Of a stretch of 64,000 bases of DNA, positions 46,258 to 54,033 are shown piece by piece. Source of the DNA: Bacillota bacterium. Its GTDB lineage: Bacteria; Bacillota; Clostridia; Lachnospirales; Lachnospiraceae. A program made the position numbers and the translations under genes. The notes beneath the pieces are model-generated. The model worked only from the letters and a program-made list of their open reading frames with translations. It was not told the DNA's origin and made no database searches. The stretch is from assembly GCA_023435895.1 (NCBI GenBank), contig JAEZLH010000016.1, positions 50,379-114,378 of the forward strand, written 5' to 3'. How positions within the stretch are numbered: the first letter of the stretch is position 1; the number at the start of each line of letters is the position of its first letter.

Positions 46258-46283
46258 AAGGAGGGAATATCCCATCCCTCCTT
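46258..46283. terminator. Hairpin after the GNAT gene
   Basis: AAGGAGGGA pairs with TCCCTCCTT over an 8-base loop. The following T-tract is weak (CATTCAT). Confidence 0.6.
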
Positions 46284-46404
46284 CATTCATACATTTATAA
46301 TAATTAAATTGTGTTACAGCGTTCAAAATAAAGATAAATTGAATCATTAGAAACATGTTCTATTATTTACTATTCACACTTCCTTATTTCGTATTTGCGT
46401 AAGC

Positions 46405-47163
46405 TTAACGAATTCCGGTAATATCCTTAATCACTTCGCCACCGATAATCAAGCCTGCCACCGACGGAACAAATGCATTGCTACCAGGAATTTGGCGGCG
46501 ATCGGTGCATTTTCTCTCGGCTCCGGGAGGACAAATGCAGTTACTTCTACAGCTGATTGCCATATCTTCAATCGGCTTTCTTGCAGGTTCTTTGGAATAA
46601 AGAACCTTACATTTTTTTACCCCTCGTACCTTTAATTCCTTTCTCATAACTTTCGCCAGGGGACAAACAGAGGTCTTATAAATATCCGTTATCTCAAATC
46701 TTGTGGGGTCAAGTTTATTGCCTGCGCCCATACAACTAATAATCGGTATATTTTTCTCCTGTGCACGAAGAATTAATTCAATCTTTGCAGATACTGTATC
46801 AATTGCATCCACAATATAATCATATTGAGTAAAGTCAAACTCATCCGCATTGTTCGGAAGATAAAAGCATTGATGGGTATTTACAATCGCTTTGGGGTTG
46901 ATTTCTAGGATTCGTTCCTTCATAACATCTACTTTATATTTTCCTACGGTCTTTCTGGTGGCAATAAGCTGTCGGTTCACGTTGGTCAAACACACCTTAT
47001 CATCATCGATCAGATCAAAGCTACCCACGCCACTTCTGGCAAGAGCTTCTACAGTATAACCGCCAACACCGCCGATTCCAAATACGGCAACTCTGGAATT
47101 TTGAAGCTTCTCCATTCCTTCTTTACCAAACATCAACTCTGTTCTTGAAAATTGATTTAACAT
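46405..47163 (-). CDS. tcdA: tRNA threonylcarbamoyladenosine dehydratase (TcdA/CsdL-like)
   Basis: An E1-like enzyme of 252 residues that uses ATP to cyclise t6A37 to ct6A in tRNA. The nucleotide motif is VAVFGIGGVGGYTVE (about 28-42), followed by DDDKVCLTNVNRQ, DAIDTVSAKIELI, and the cysteine-rich segment CRSNCICPPGAERKC. Its start overlaps the end of the TtcA-like gene by seven bases and has GGGAGG in front. Association with a cysteine desulfurase gene mirrors the E. coli CsdA-CsdL link. Confidence 0.93.
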   Translation of the reverse strand: MLNQFSRTELMFGKEGMEKLQNSRVAVFGIGGVGGYTVEALARSGVGSFDLIDDDKVCLTNVNRQLIATRKTVGKYKVDVMKERILEINPKAIVNTHQCFYLPNNADEFDFTQYDYIVDAIDTVSAKIELILRAQEKNIPIISCMGAGNKLDPTRFEITDIYKTSVCPLAKVMRKELKVRGVKKCKVLYSKEPARKPIEDMAISCRSNCICPPGAERKCTDRRQIPGSNAFVPSVAGLIIGGEVIKDITGIR

Positions 47164-48005
47164 TGTTTGCCTCCCTTCTGATCGTAGTCATCTAAAAAAT
47201 TATAGGATCTTTCTTTGTCATGGTAACCAATTATGGTGCTTAAATTCACGTCATGAATACTTCGAAAGATATTCATATCGATGCTTGAATTGGTCTGACG
47301 GAATTTTTTGATCAGTGCCTTCATCTCCTGACGCTTGGAGCCACCTCCACCGTTATCACAAAGGGTACAATTCTCTGTGAACCGGCAGGCGCACTGAATA
47401 AACTGAAGATCATTATGCTGCTTCCAGGCAAGAATATCCGCCTCCTTCACCAGATACATGGGACGAATCAGTTCCATTCCCGGATGATTCGTGCTATGTA
47501 ATTTCGGCATCATGGTTTGAATTTGACCACCATAAAGCATGCCCATTAAAATCGTCTCAATCACATCATCAAAATGATGACCTAAGGCAATCTTGTTGCA
47601 ACCCAGTGCCTGTGCATTTTTATATAAATACCCTCTTCTCATTCTGGCACAGAGATAGCAGGGAGATTCATCTACTTCTGCTACAATATCAAAAATCTGT
47701 GTTTCAAAAATAGTAATCGGTATGTCTAGCAGTTTCGCATTATTCACAATGGTCTGTCGGTTAATCTCATTATATCCCGGATCCATCACCAAAAATACCA
47801 ATTCAAACTTTATCTTACCATGTCTTTGAACTTCTTGCATCAGCTTTGCCAACAACATGGAGTCCTTTCCACCAGAGATGCAGACCGCTATCTTATCTCC
47901 TTCCTGAATAAGCTGATAATCATTTACCCCATTAATGAATTTCTTCCAAAGAGGTTTTCTATATTTTTTTATAATACTTCTTTCAATTTCCTGATATCGT
48001 TCCAT
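47157..48005 (-). CDS. TtcA-like tRNA sulfur-transfer ATPase
   Basis: A PP-loop protein of the TtcA/TilS superfamily (282 residues). AVCISGGKDSMLLAKL is the PP-loop, CYLCARMRRGYLYKNA has the first CxxC pair, ALGHHFDDVIETILM is diagnostic of TtcA-type enzymes, and a second cysteine cluster follows (CACRF..CTLC). TtcA thiolates C32 of tRNAs using an iron-sulfur cluster. Position between a cysteine desulfurase and TcdA supports tRNA thiolation, though the exact base cannot be stated. Confidence 0.88.
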   Translation of the reverse strand: MERYQEIERSIIKKYRKPLWKKFINGVNDYQLIQEGDKIAVCISGGKDSMLLAKLMQEVQRHGKIKFELVFLVMDPGYNEINRQTIVNNAKLLDIPITIFETQIFDIVAEVDESPCYLCARMRRGYLYKNAQALGCNKIALGHHFDDVIETILMGMLYGGQIQTMMPKLHSTNHPGMELIRPMYLVKEADILAWKQHNDLQFIQCACRFTENCTLCDNGGGGSKRQEMKALIKKFRQTNSSIDMNIFRSIHDVNLSTIIGYHDKERSYNFLDDYDQKGGKQC

Positions 48006-48317
48006 TTTCTATACCGCTTTCTAATCACTATTTCAATTATTATTTATTATGTGATATTTCTATATTAAATCATCATCGTTTCACCCGAAATATCACCATC
48101 GCAACATATAACGCTTATTTTTATATTATTTTTAGCGTATCTATTTTCAAACCTTATATATTTTTCATTGATTTTTATGGCTATTAACTTTCATTCCTTT
48201 TTGAGACTATTAACCTTAATTCTTTTATAGGTTAGCTCTTTCATTTATATATTTTTATATACTTCTCAACCTTTTATGTGTTTTACATTCTTCTATTCCA
48301 AAAAGTGTTTGGAGCTT
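48006..48317. other. AT-rich gap inside the tRNA-modification group
   Basis: 312 bases between the cysteine desulfurase stop and the TtcA-like start. Two loosely similar copies of CTATTAACYTTMATTC (about 48180-48225) and a weak TAACCT/AGGTTA stem are present; no gene is seen. Confidence 0.4.
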
Positions 48318-49439
48318 CTATACTGTCAATCTGTTGTAGCATCGATCAAAGGCCAGTAAGAATCCATCAATCTCCTCTTTGGTGGTCAAGTGACTTATGC
48401 TGATTCTCCAAGAACACAAGGCATTTTTCTTGTCCTTTGATACGGCATATACCGGTCTGGAAGGCGATGAAATCACCGAACAAGCGGACTTAATGGATAA
48501 ACAAAAGCCCTCTTCCTGCAGTGCCTCTCGAAAGACCCCCGCTTTCACCTCTTGTACGCTCAGATTTATAATATGAGGAATGGAGTAATTCGTACTGTTA
48601 ATTCTTACTTTTTTATACTCCGTCAAATGCTTCTTTAACTGGACAGCAAAATCCTGTACAATTTTATAACGCTCCTCCATACTGTCAATCGAAAGTTCCA
48701 AGGCTTTTAATGTAGATGCAGCTAATCCGAGTGCGGGTGTTCCGCTGCGATAGATCGAGGTGCTGGTTCCTCCATGGATTAGAGGTTCTAAAATAATTCC
48801 GTCCTTCTTTACCAACACTCCGGTACCATTCAGTCCATAGAATTTATGAGGGGTAAATGTCACACAGTCCACCTGCTCAAAGGAAACAGACACTTTGCCC
48901 ACCGCCTGAGTAGCATCGGTATGAAAATGACAGTTCGGATAAGCCTTTAAAATATCCGCAATCTGTTCTATGGGCTGAAGTACTCCAAGTTCACTATCCA
49001 CAGTACAAATTGAAACCAAAACGGTATCACTGCGCATTAATTCCTTTAAATGCTCCAAATCCACCAAACCATCTTTTGTGATATCAATCAGATCAATCTC
49101 ATAACCAAGCGTCTGCAAATAGGTCAGTGCCCCGCTGACAGACGGATGCTCTAAACAAGTGGACAAGATGTGCTTTCCATTATTTTTGTATGCTTGTACC
49201 AAGCCTTTTATGGCTAAATTATTGGCTTCACTTGCACCGGAAGTATAAATAATCTCCTGATGTTTCACACCCAGAAGCTCTGCAATCTGCTCTGTGATGT
49301 CATCAAGTCTTCTTTTTGCCTGTAATCCCAGCGGATGAGTTGAATTTGGATTCGCTATATAGCGATTCGTTTCTTCAACAAAACTTTGCATTACCTCGGG
49401 ATCCACCGGCGTATTTGCAGCGTAATCCAGATATATCAT
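48318..49439 (-). CDS. Cysteine desulfurase (NifS/IscS family)
   Basis: A PLP enzyme that removes sulfur from cysteine as an enzyme persulfide. IYLDYAANTPVDPEV is the family start, the cofactor lysine is in TFTPHKFYGLNG, HTDATQAVGK holds the pyridoxal-stacking part, and the catalytic Cys is in IKSACSV. The start at 49439 (MIYLDYAANTP) has GGAG six bases before it; 49451 is an alternative. No iscU is adjacent; the neighbouring TtcA-like and TcdA-like genes suggest sulfur delivery to tRNA. Confidence 0.93.
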   Translation of the reverse strand: MIYLDYAANTPVDPEVMQSFVEETNRYIANPNSTHPLGLQAKRRLDDITEQIAELLGVKHQEIIYTSGASEANNLAIKGLVQAYKNNGKHILSTCLEHPSVSGALTYLQTLGYEIDLIDITKDGLVDLEHLKELMRSDTVLVSICTVDSELGVLQPIEQIADILKAYPNCHFHTDATQAVGKVSVSFEQVDCVTFTPHKFYGLNGTGVLVKKDGIILEPLIHGGTSTSIYRSGTPALGLAASTLKALELSIDSMEERYKIVQDFAVQLKKHLTEYKKVRINSTNYSIPHIINLSVQEVKAGVFREALQEEGFCLSIKSACSVISSPSRPVYAVSKDKKNALCSWRISISHLTTKEEIDGFLLAFDRCYNRLTV

Positions 49440-49652
49440 ATATCGCTCCATTCTCTTGCCCTTCGACAATAAAAATAAATATTCTGCTTAAAACCGTCCT
49501 ATTACAAAAGGATGATATTGTGGTAAAATAGCCCTTTTAACAGAGTTCCTTGGCAAATTGCCCCCAACACCAAAACAATAGTATTATAATAATTCCTATT
49601 TCCTACTATGTCAATGGAATATATCCTGTTTTCCTAATACAACCTCACATTT

Positions 49653-49700
49653 AAAACGACCTCTAGCTTCTGCCGCTGGCAGAATAACTGAGGTCGTTTT
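49653..49700 (-). terminator. Nested terminator after rubredoxin
   Basis: Outer stem AAAACGACCTC / GAGGTCGTTTT and inner stem TTCTGCC / GGCAGAA; on the minus strand a T-run follows. Confidence 0.8.
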
Positions 49701-49723
49701 GTTACCATATTGAATTTAATCAA

Positions 49724-49882
49724 TTATACTTCCTGGAATTCGTCCTTACTAACTCCACAGGTAGGGCAAACCCAATCTTCCGGGATATCTTCCCACTTTG
49801 TGCCAGGTGCGATTCCGCTATCCGGATCACCTAACTCTTCATCATAGATGTATCCGCATACGGTACATTCATACTTCTTCAT
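49724..49882 (-). CDS. Rubredoxin
   Basis: A 52-residue electron carrier encoded by a gene too short to show up in routine ORF lists. It starts MKKYECTVCGYIYD and contains the two iron-binding pairs C6-x2-C9 and C39-x2-C42 (VCPTCGVSKDEF), plus the conserved PDSGIAPGTKWEDIPEDW loop. GGAGG lies seven bases before the ATG. Rubredoxin passes electrons to peroxide- and superoxide-reducing enzymes in anaerobes; no partner gene is adjacent. It has its own terminator. Confidence 0.97.
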   Translation of the reverse strand: MKKYECTVCGYIYDEELGDPDSGIAPGTKWEDIPEDWVCPTCGVSKDEFQEV

Positions 49883-50228
49883 AAGACTACCTCCTATATA
49901 TAAGTATTTCTTTCTACATAGATAAATATACCATTAATTCAAAGAAAAGACAACCACATAATAGCAATCATTCTTATTTTTAATAAAATAATCTTACTAT
50001 TCAATTCCAGTCAAGGATGATCATTACAATTTGGGATATCATTTATTGAAATCATTATGCCAAGTTCTGATTTATGAATGAACCGTAACATTATAATTTT
50101 GCTCATGAACTTTGTGAAAGCTATTATGCAAATAAGCTGTTCCATAATTATTACGGAACAGCTTATTTTAAATATAATAAGGGAATTTAGTAAAATGAGA
50201 GGGTAACACCTCTTAAATCAAACCTTAA
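49883..50228. other. Gap between rubredoxin and xylA
   Basis: No gene in these 346 bases. The xylA terminator is at 50130-50169, and the rubredoxin ribosome site is at the other end. Confidence 0.5.
50130..50169 (-). terminator. Terminator after xylA
   Basis: AATAAGCTGTTCC pairs with GGAACAGCTTATT over an 11-base loop, with T/A-rich flanks on both strands. Confidence 0.85.
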
Positions 50229-51545
50229 TTATTTTGTCTCTAAGATGTACTGATTTAAGATGCTCTCAAGTAATTCCTGTCTACCTGATTTGTTAGGTGT
50301 GTAGCCATTCTCTAATACATATGCTTCTAATTCCTTAAAGCCTACTTTACCTTCAACGATGTCTTTACCAACACCTTCTGTATAGCTAGCATAACGATCT
50401 GCCTTAAAGTTTTCGAACACACCGTCTTCGATTAACTTTGCAGCTACCTTTAAGCCTTTAGCGAAAGTATCCATACCAGCAATATAGGAGTAGAATAAAT
50501 CATCATCCTGGAAGGATGCACGACGAACCTTGGAGTCAAAGTTTAAGCCACCCTTTGTTAAGCCACCAGCTAAGAGAACTTCATACATAGCTAAAGTTGT
50601 ATCATAAACGCTGGTAGGGAATTGATCGGTATCCCATCCAAGCAACGGATCACCGGTATTTGCATCCACACTACCAAGTACACCATTGATTCTTGACATG
50701 TTTAATTCATGCTGGAAGGTATGCTGTGCTAATGTTGCATGGTTTGCTTCGATGTTCATCTTGAAGTAATCCTGAAGATTGTATCTTCTTAAGAATGCAA
50801 GTACAGTTGCTGTATCAAAGTCATACTGATGCTTTGTAGGTTCCTTCGGCTTAGGCTCGATTAAGAACTGACCTGTGAAGCCGATTTCATTTGCATAATC
50901 AACAGCCATCTGAAGTAATCTAGCAAGGTTGTCTAATTCTAAACCGGTATCTGTATTTAATAAAGTCTCATAGCCTTCACGACCGCCCCAGAATACATAG
51001 TTCTCACCACCTAAATCCATAGTGATCTCCATTGCTTTCTTGATCTGAGCTGCAGCGTAAGCAAATACTGTTGCATTGCAAGATGTACCTGCACCATGAA
51101 CAAATTTGTCATCGCTGAATGCGTTGGTTGTACCCCAAAGACACTTGATTCCTGTACGAGCCATCTCTTCTTTGATAACAACAACGATTTCGTCAAGGTT
51201 TTTATTGGTTTCTGCTAATGTAGCGCCGCGAGGAGAGATATCCTGATCATGGAAACAGAAGAAAGGAATCTGCATTTTCTCCATAAATTCAAAAGATACA
51301 CGAACTCTTTCTTTAGCCTTTGCTAATGCATCGTCGGTCTTATCCCAGTCACGGTGCATGGTAGCGCCGCCGAACGGATCGTTACCCATATATGTGAGTG
51401 TATGCCAGTAGGACATAGCGAAACGGCATTGTTCCTTCATTGTCTTACCCATTACCACTTCTTCAGGATTGTAATACTTAAAGGAAAGTGGATTTTTACT
51501 TTGAGGTCCTTCATATTGGATTTTACCAATGTTAAAATATGACAT
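50229..51545 (-). CDS. xylA: Xylose isomerase
   Basis: Converts D-xylose to D-xylulose. The 438-residue class II enzyme has FFCFHDQDISP with catalytic His99 and Asp102, YVFWGGREGYETLLNTD, the metal ligands in EPKPKEPTKHQYDFD, KMNIEANHATLA and GWDTDQFP. AAGGAGG precedes the ATG. It is monocistronic with its own promoter and a palindromic operator (51586-51610), while xylulokinase and a xylR gene are not in the window. It links functionally with the pentose-type uptake and sensing genes at 13.4-23 kb. Confidence 0.98.
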   Translation of the reverse strand: MSYFNIGKIQYEGPQSKNPLSFKYYNPEEVVMGKTMKEQCRFAMSYWHTLTYMGNDPFGGATMHRDWDKTDDALAKAKERVRVSFEFMEKMQIPFFCFHDQDISPRGATLAETNKNLDEIVVVIKEEMARTGIKCLWGTTNAFSDDKFVHGAGTSCNATVFAYAAAQIKKAMEITMDLGGENYVFWGGREGYETLLNTDTGLELDNLARLLQMAVDYANEIGFTGQFLIEPKPKEPTKHQYDFDTATVLAFLRRYNLQDYFKMNIEANHATLAQHTFQHELNMSRINGVLGSVDANTGDPLLGWDTDQFPTSVYDTTLAMYEVLLAGGLTKGGLNFDSKVRRASFQDDDLFYSYIAGMDTFAKGLKVAAKLIEDGVFENFKADRYASYTEGVGKDIVEGKVGFKELEAYVLENGYTPNKSGRQELLESILNQYILETK

Positions 51546-51585
51546 GTTTTTTCCTCCTTATAAATGCATTTCAGTGCCAATATCT

Positions 51586-51610
51586 AATTAGTTTTATCAT
51601 AAAACTAATT
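51586..51610 (-). promoter_or_regulatory. Perfect 25-bp operator palindrome of xylA
   Basis: Arms AATTAGTTTTAT and ATAAAACTAATT around a central C, with no mismatch. The half-site TTAGTTT...AAACTAA is the same as that of XylR (ROK) operators in bacilli. It lies just downstream of the predicted -10 and so within the first transcribed bases, a classic repressor position. Confidence 0.8.
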
Positions 51611-51620
51611 TACAATTCAT

Positions 51621-51649
51621 ATTATAAAACTTTTTTTTAAAGATTACAA
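51621..51649 (-). promoter_or_regulatory. xylA promoter
   Basis: On the minus strand TTGTAA (51649-51644), 17 bases, TATAAT (51626-51621); transcription would begin around 51614, just before the operator. Confidence 0.75.
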
Positions 51650-51747
51650 TACCAATTTGTAAATTAATTAAACTAATTCAAAAAATATTGAATTCTTTCG
51701 TTTTATTGCATCATTTAATCGATAAAATGAATGGATTATTACGGTTT

Positions 51748-51851
51748 ATCGTATCATAAATAGGAATGATTCGTCAGGAAATATAAATGAAATAACTTAC
51801 TCACATGATGCCACGTAATCTATGTTTGAAAATTCTTATTTATGATACGAT
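51748..51851. repeat. 20-bp inverted repeat with 64-base spacer
   Basis: ATCGTATCATAAATAGGAAT (51748-51767) and ATTCTTATTTATGATACGAT (51832-51851) are inverted copies with one mismatch. A second small hairpin TTCAAAC/GTTTGAA follows at 51855-51876. Located between the subtilase stop and the xylA promoter. Confidence 0.7.
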
Positions 51852-51918
51852 CGTTTCAAACAGCTGATCGTTTGAATTTACACTCATAATATAAAGCTAT
51901 CCCCAAAATTTCTTTCTT

Positions 51919-53076
51919 TTATTCTAATAATTTTCTCACATTTAACAGTCCCCACCCTTGCTTTTCCCAATGCTGTCCTAAATCGATGGCACTGTCCCTT
52001 AATTTTAATTTCACTTCTCTATTGGACATATTGGGCTTTGCAGATAACAAAAGTGCAATCGCACCTGAGACCACCGGCGTTGCCATGGACGTTCCGCTCT
52101 TGATTGTATACATCATTGGTGAATCACCGGAAGAAAATCTTAGTTCTCCACTCCTTATTCTTGAGGAATAGCGACTGATGTTGCAGGAGATAATGTTGGA
52201 ACCAGGAGCTACGATATCCGGTTTTTTAATGCAGAACGGAGTTGGTCCTCTTCCCGAATAGTCCTTACTCTTTGATCCTCCATATACCTCCGCTGTAATA
52301 TTATCATCAGAGGAGCCCACGGTTATCACCTTTCTACTGATTCCAGGTGTTGAGATTGACATGGGTCCGGGTCCATTATTGCCAGCTGCAACAACCACAA
52401 TGATATTATTATCCCAAACTGCATTTACTCCCTGAACCAGCAGAGAGTTTTCATCTAGATTATCCTTTGAGGAGGTTCCCACTGATATATTTACCACACG
52501 GATATTATATTTTACCTTATTATCAATAATCCACTGTAAACCTGCCAATACATCTGAAATATTACCGTCCCCTCGGTGATCCAAAACCTTAACCGAGATA
52601 ATATTGCATTCCGGTGCAACCCCTTTATATTTTCCCTTAGAAGAATAACCATTTCCACCGATTATTCCCGCTACATGGGTTCCATGGCCGTTGTCATCAT
52701 AAGGTTCTGTTCTATGATTGATAAAATCCTGAAAAGCAACCACACGATTGGTACCTTCAATAAAATCCTTATGCAAGGCAATTCCGGTATCCAATATAGC
52801 TACGCCAATTCCTTCCCCGTAAATACCATGTTCGTATGCCCAATTACTCTCTATTACATCTCCTACCCGATTCATTTGAGCAGATAGATGAGTATCCATC
52901 TCCACACATAGGAGACCTTCCATAGATTTCACATTATCCAGTAAAGCTGCATCGACTTCAAGTACATATGCGTTAATCATAGGAAGTTTGTACTTTACAT
53001 CGCCCAGATTTTCCACTGCCCGCAAACGTTCCTCATATTCCTTACAATGTACAATGACCTGTACTTTTTTATTCAT
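51919..53076 (-). CDS. S8 family subtilisin-like serine protease
   Basis: A 385-residue subtilase. The triad is complete: Asp96 in AILDTGI, His131 in NGHGTHVAG, Ser330 in SGTSMATP, with oxyanion Asn233 in AAGNNG. Residues 1-75 resemble an inhibitor-like propeptide (INAYVLEV). No signal peptide is seen, so it is probably intracellular or released without a Sec signal, like AprX-type enzymes. Insert RYSSRIRSGELRFSSGD before the Ser motif is family-typical for clostridial members. Confidence 0.93.
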   Translation of the reverse strand: MNKKVQVIVHCKEYEERLRAVENLGDVKYKLPMINAYVLEVDAALLDNVKSMEGLLCVEMDTHLSAQMNRVGDVIESNWAYEHGIYGEGIGVAILDTGIALHKDFIEGTNRVVAFQDFINHRTEPYDDNGHGTHVAGIIGGNGYSSKGKYKGVAPECNIISVKVLDHRGDGNISDVLAGLQWIIDNKVKYNIRVVNISVGTSSKDNLDENSLLVQGVNAVWDNNIIVVVAAGNNGPGPMSISTPGISRKVITVGSSDDNITAEVYGGSKSKDYSGRGPTPFCIKKPDIVAPGSNIISCNISRYSSRIRSGELRFSSGDSPMMYTIKSGTSMATPVVSGAIALLLSAKPNMSNREVKLKLRDSAIDLGQHWEKQGWGLLNVRKLLE

Positions 53077-53105
53077 ACCTAGGCTCCACTGTCTTTTTTA
53101 TTATC

Positions 53106-53249
53106 CTATTCTGAATGCTTAGCCAATATACGCCCTAACCTTTGTTCTAAATCTTCCAGTGTATTAATGGTTAAGATACTACATGATTTCATTAAAAAAT
53201 CAATATATCGAACTCCAAACCTCGAATTTTGGGGGATTTTATCGCTCAA
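53106..53249 (-). CDS. Possible 47-residue protein resembling an alpha-CTD-type helical motif
   Basis: An open frame directly upstream of the subtilase on the same strand, shorter than usual ORF cut-offs. From a TTG at 53249 it encodes a chain with IPQNSRFGVRYIDFLMKS and INTLEDLEQRLGRILAKH, which looks like a real helical protein and recalls the helix-hairpin-helix of the RNA polymerase alpha C-terminal domain. The frame is open to 53282. The ribosome site (GAAGAAAG) is weak. It could be a short gene or a remnant. Confidence 0.45.
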   Translation of the reverse strand: MSDKIPQNSRFGVRYIDFLMKSCSILTINTLEDLEQRLGRILAKHSE

Positions 53250-53347
53250 TTCTTTTCTTTCTTCGTGTGAATTTCTTTCTGATTATGGAAATCAGTCAAG
53301 CTAAACTTCATATGATACATTGTAATCATTATTAGGAGGAACATACA

Positions 53348-53575
53348 ATGAGTGATTTACAAGCAACACATTGCGAATCAAGTGGTGGTAATGACTGTAG
53401 TTGGATACTGATCCTCATACTCTTATTATGCTGCTGCTGCGGTGGTGGCAATAGCGGTGGTGGTTTCTTAGGAGGCTTTGGTGGTGGAAGTGGTGACGGC
53501 TGTGGCTGTACTGGTATTATCTTGATTATCATTCTCCTTTGCTGCTGCTGTGGTGGATCAGGTGGCTTTTTCTAA
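53348..53575 (+). CDS. Small Cys4/Gly-rich membrane protein
   Basis: 75 residues, with two hydrophobic stretches each followed at once by CCCC and a glycine run: ILILILLLCCCCGGG (about 21-35) and IILIIILLCCCCGG (about 57-70); a Gly-rich hinge with GCGCTG sits between. AGGAGG lies nine bases before the ATG and a terminator follows, so the gene is real. Similar clostridial proteins are annotated as high-cysteine or chorion-like. Palmitoylation-like modification, metal binding or spore-coat cross-linking are possible but unproven. Confidence 0.85.
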   Translation: MSDLQATHCESSGGNDCSWILILILLLCCCCGGGNSGGGFLGGFGGGSGDGCGCTGIILIIILLCCCCGGSGGFF

Positions 53576-53618
53576 AAGGCACTAACATCGCATTCACTTG
53601 AAAAGAGTGACAAGAAAG

Positions 53619-53647
53619 TGGGGCTGCTGGTTGGCAGTCCCTCTTTT
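53619..53647 (+). terminator. Terminator of the Cys-rich gene
   Basis: GGGGCTGC pairs with GCAGTCCC-type arm (one mismatch), followed by TCTTTTTC. Confidence 0.75.
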
Positions 53648-53669
53648 TCAAGACTTTAAGGGACAGGCG

Positions 53670-53697
53670 AAAAAAGGGAGCCTCTATACGGACTCCC
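53670..53697 (-). terminator. Terminator of the small basic/acidic protein gene
   Basis: GGGAG (53676-53680) and CTCCC (53692-53696) with internal CC/GG pairs; on the minus strand TTTTTT follows directly. Confidence 0.7.
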
Positions 53698-53705
53698 ATT
53701 AATTG

Positions 53706-53909
53706 CTACCTTCTTCTTTGTCTCTTCAATCTCTCATAACATTCTCTATCTATTTCATAAACAGTATTTTCTTCAATCACTAAATCATCATCGCTTTTCT
53801 CATAGGGTCTATACTCTTTATTAATATTAATATTATTTTTTACTGCTTTAAATTGATTACTGTTACGACGTCCGGTGGGTTTTCCGGAAGGACGAATCTG
53901 CTCTCCCAT
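53706..53909 (-). CDS. Small charged protein of unknown function
   Basis: 67 residues, very polar: a basic N-terminal half with KPTGRRNSNQFK, an acidic middle KSDDDLVIEE and a basic end ERLKRQRRR. No recognised domain. The ATG at 53909 follows GAGG at seven bases, and an intrinsic terminator lies nine bases past the stop, which together support a real gene; the frame opens at a TTG at 53921. Confidence 0.65.
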   Translation of the reverse strand: MGEQIRPSGKPTGRRNSNQFKAVKNNININKEYRPYEKSDDDLVIEENTVYEIDRECYERLKRQRRR

Positions 53910-54033
53910 CTTATGCCTCAAATTATGTTATCATTTCAATATATGATAATTTTGTTGAAATGTATCTTAAAATGATTGAAACATATAATTATTTACATTA
54001 TACTATATCAAAATAACGTAATGGAGTGAGAAG

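Noticed and set aside
53332..53532. Proline/glutamine-rich minus-strand ORF
   Set aside because: Reverse complement of the Gly/Cys codons of the real gene on the + strand.
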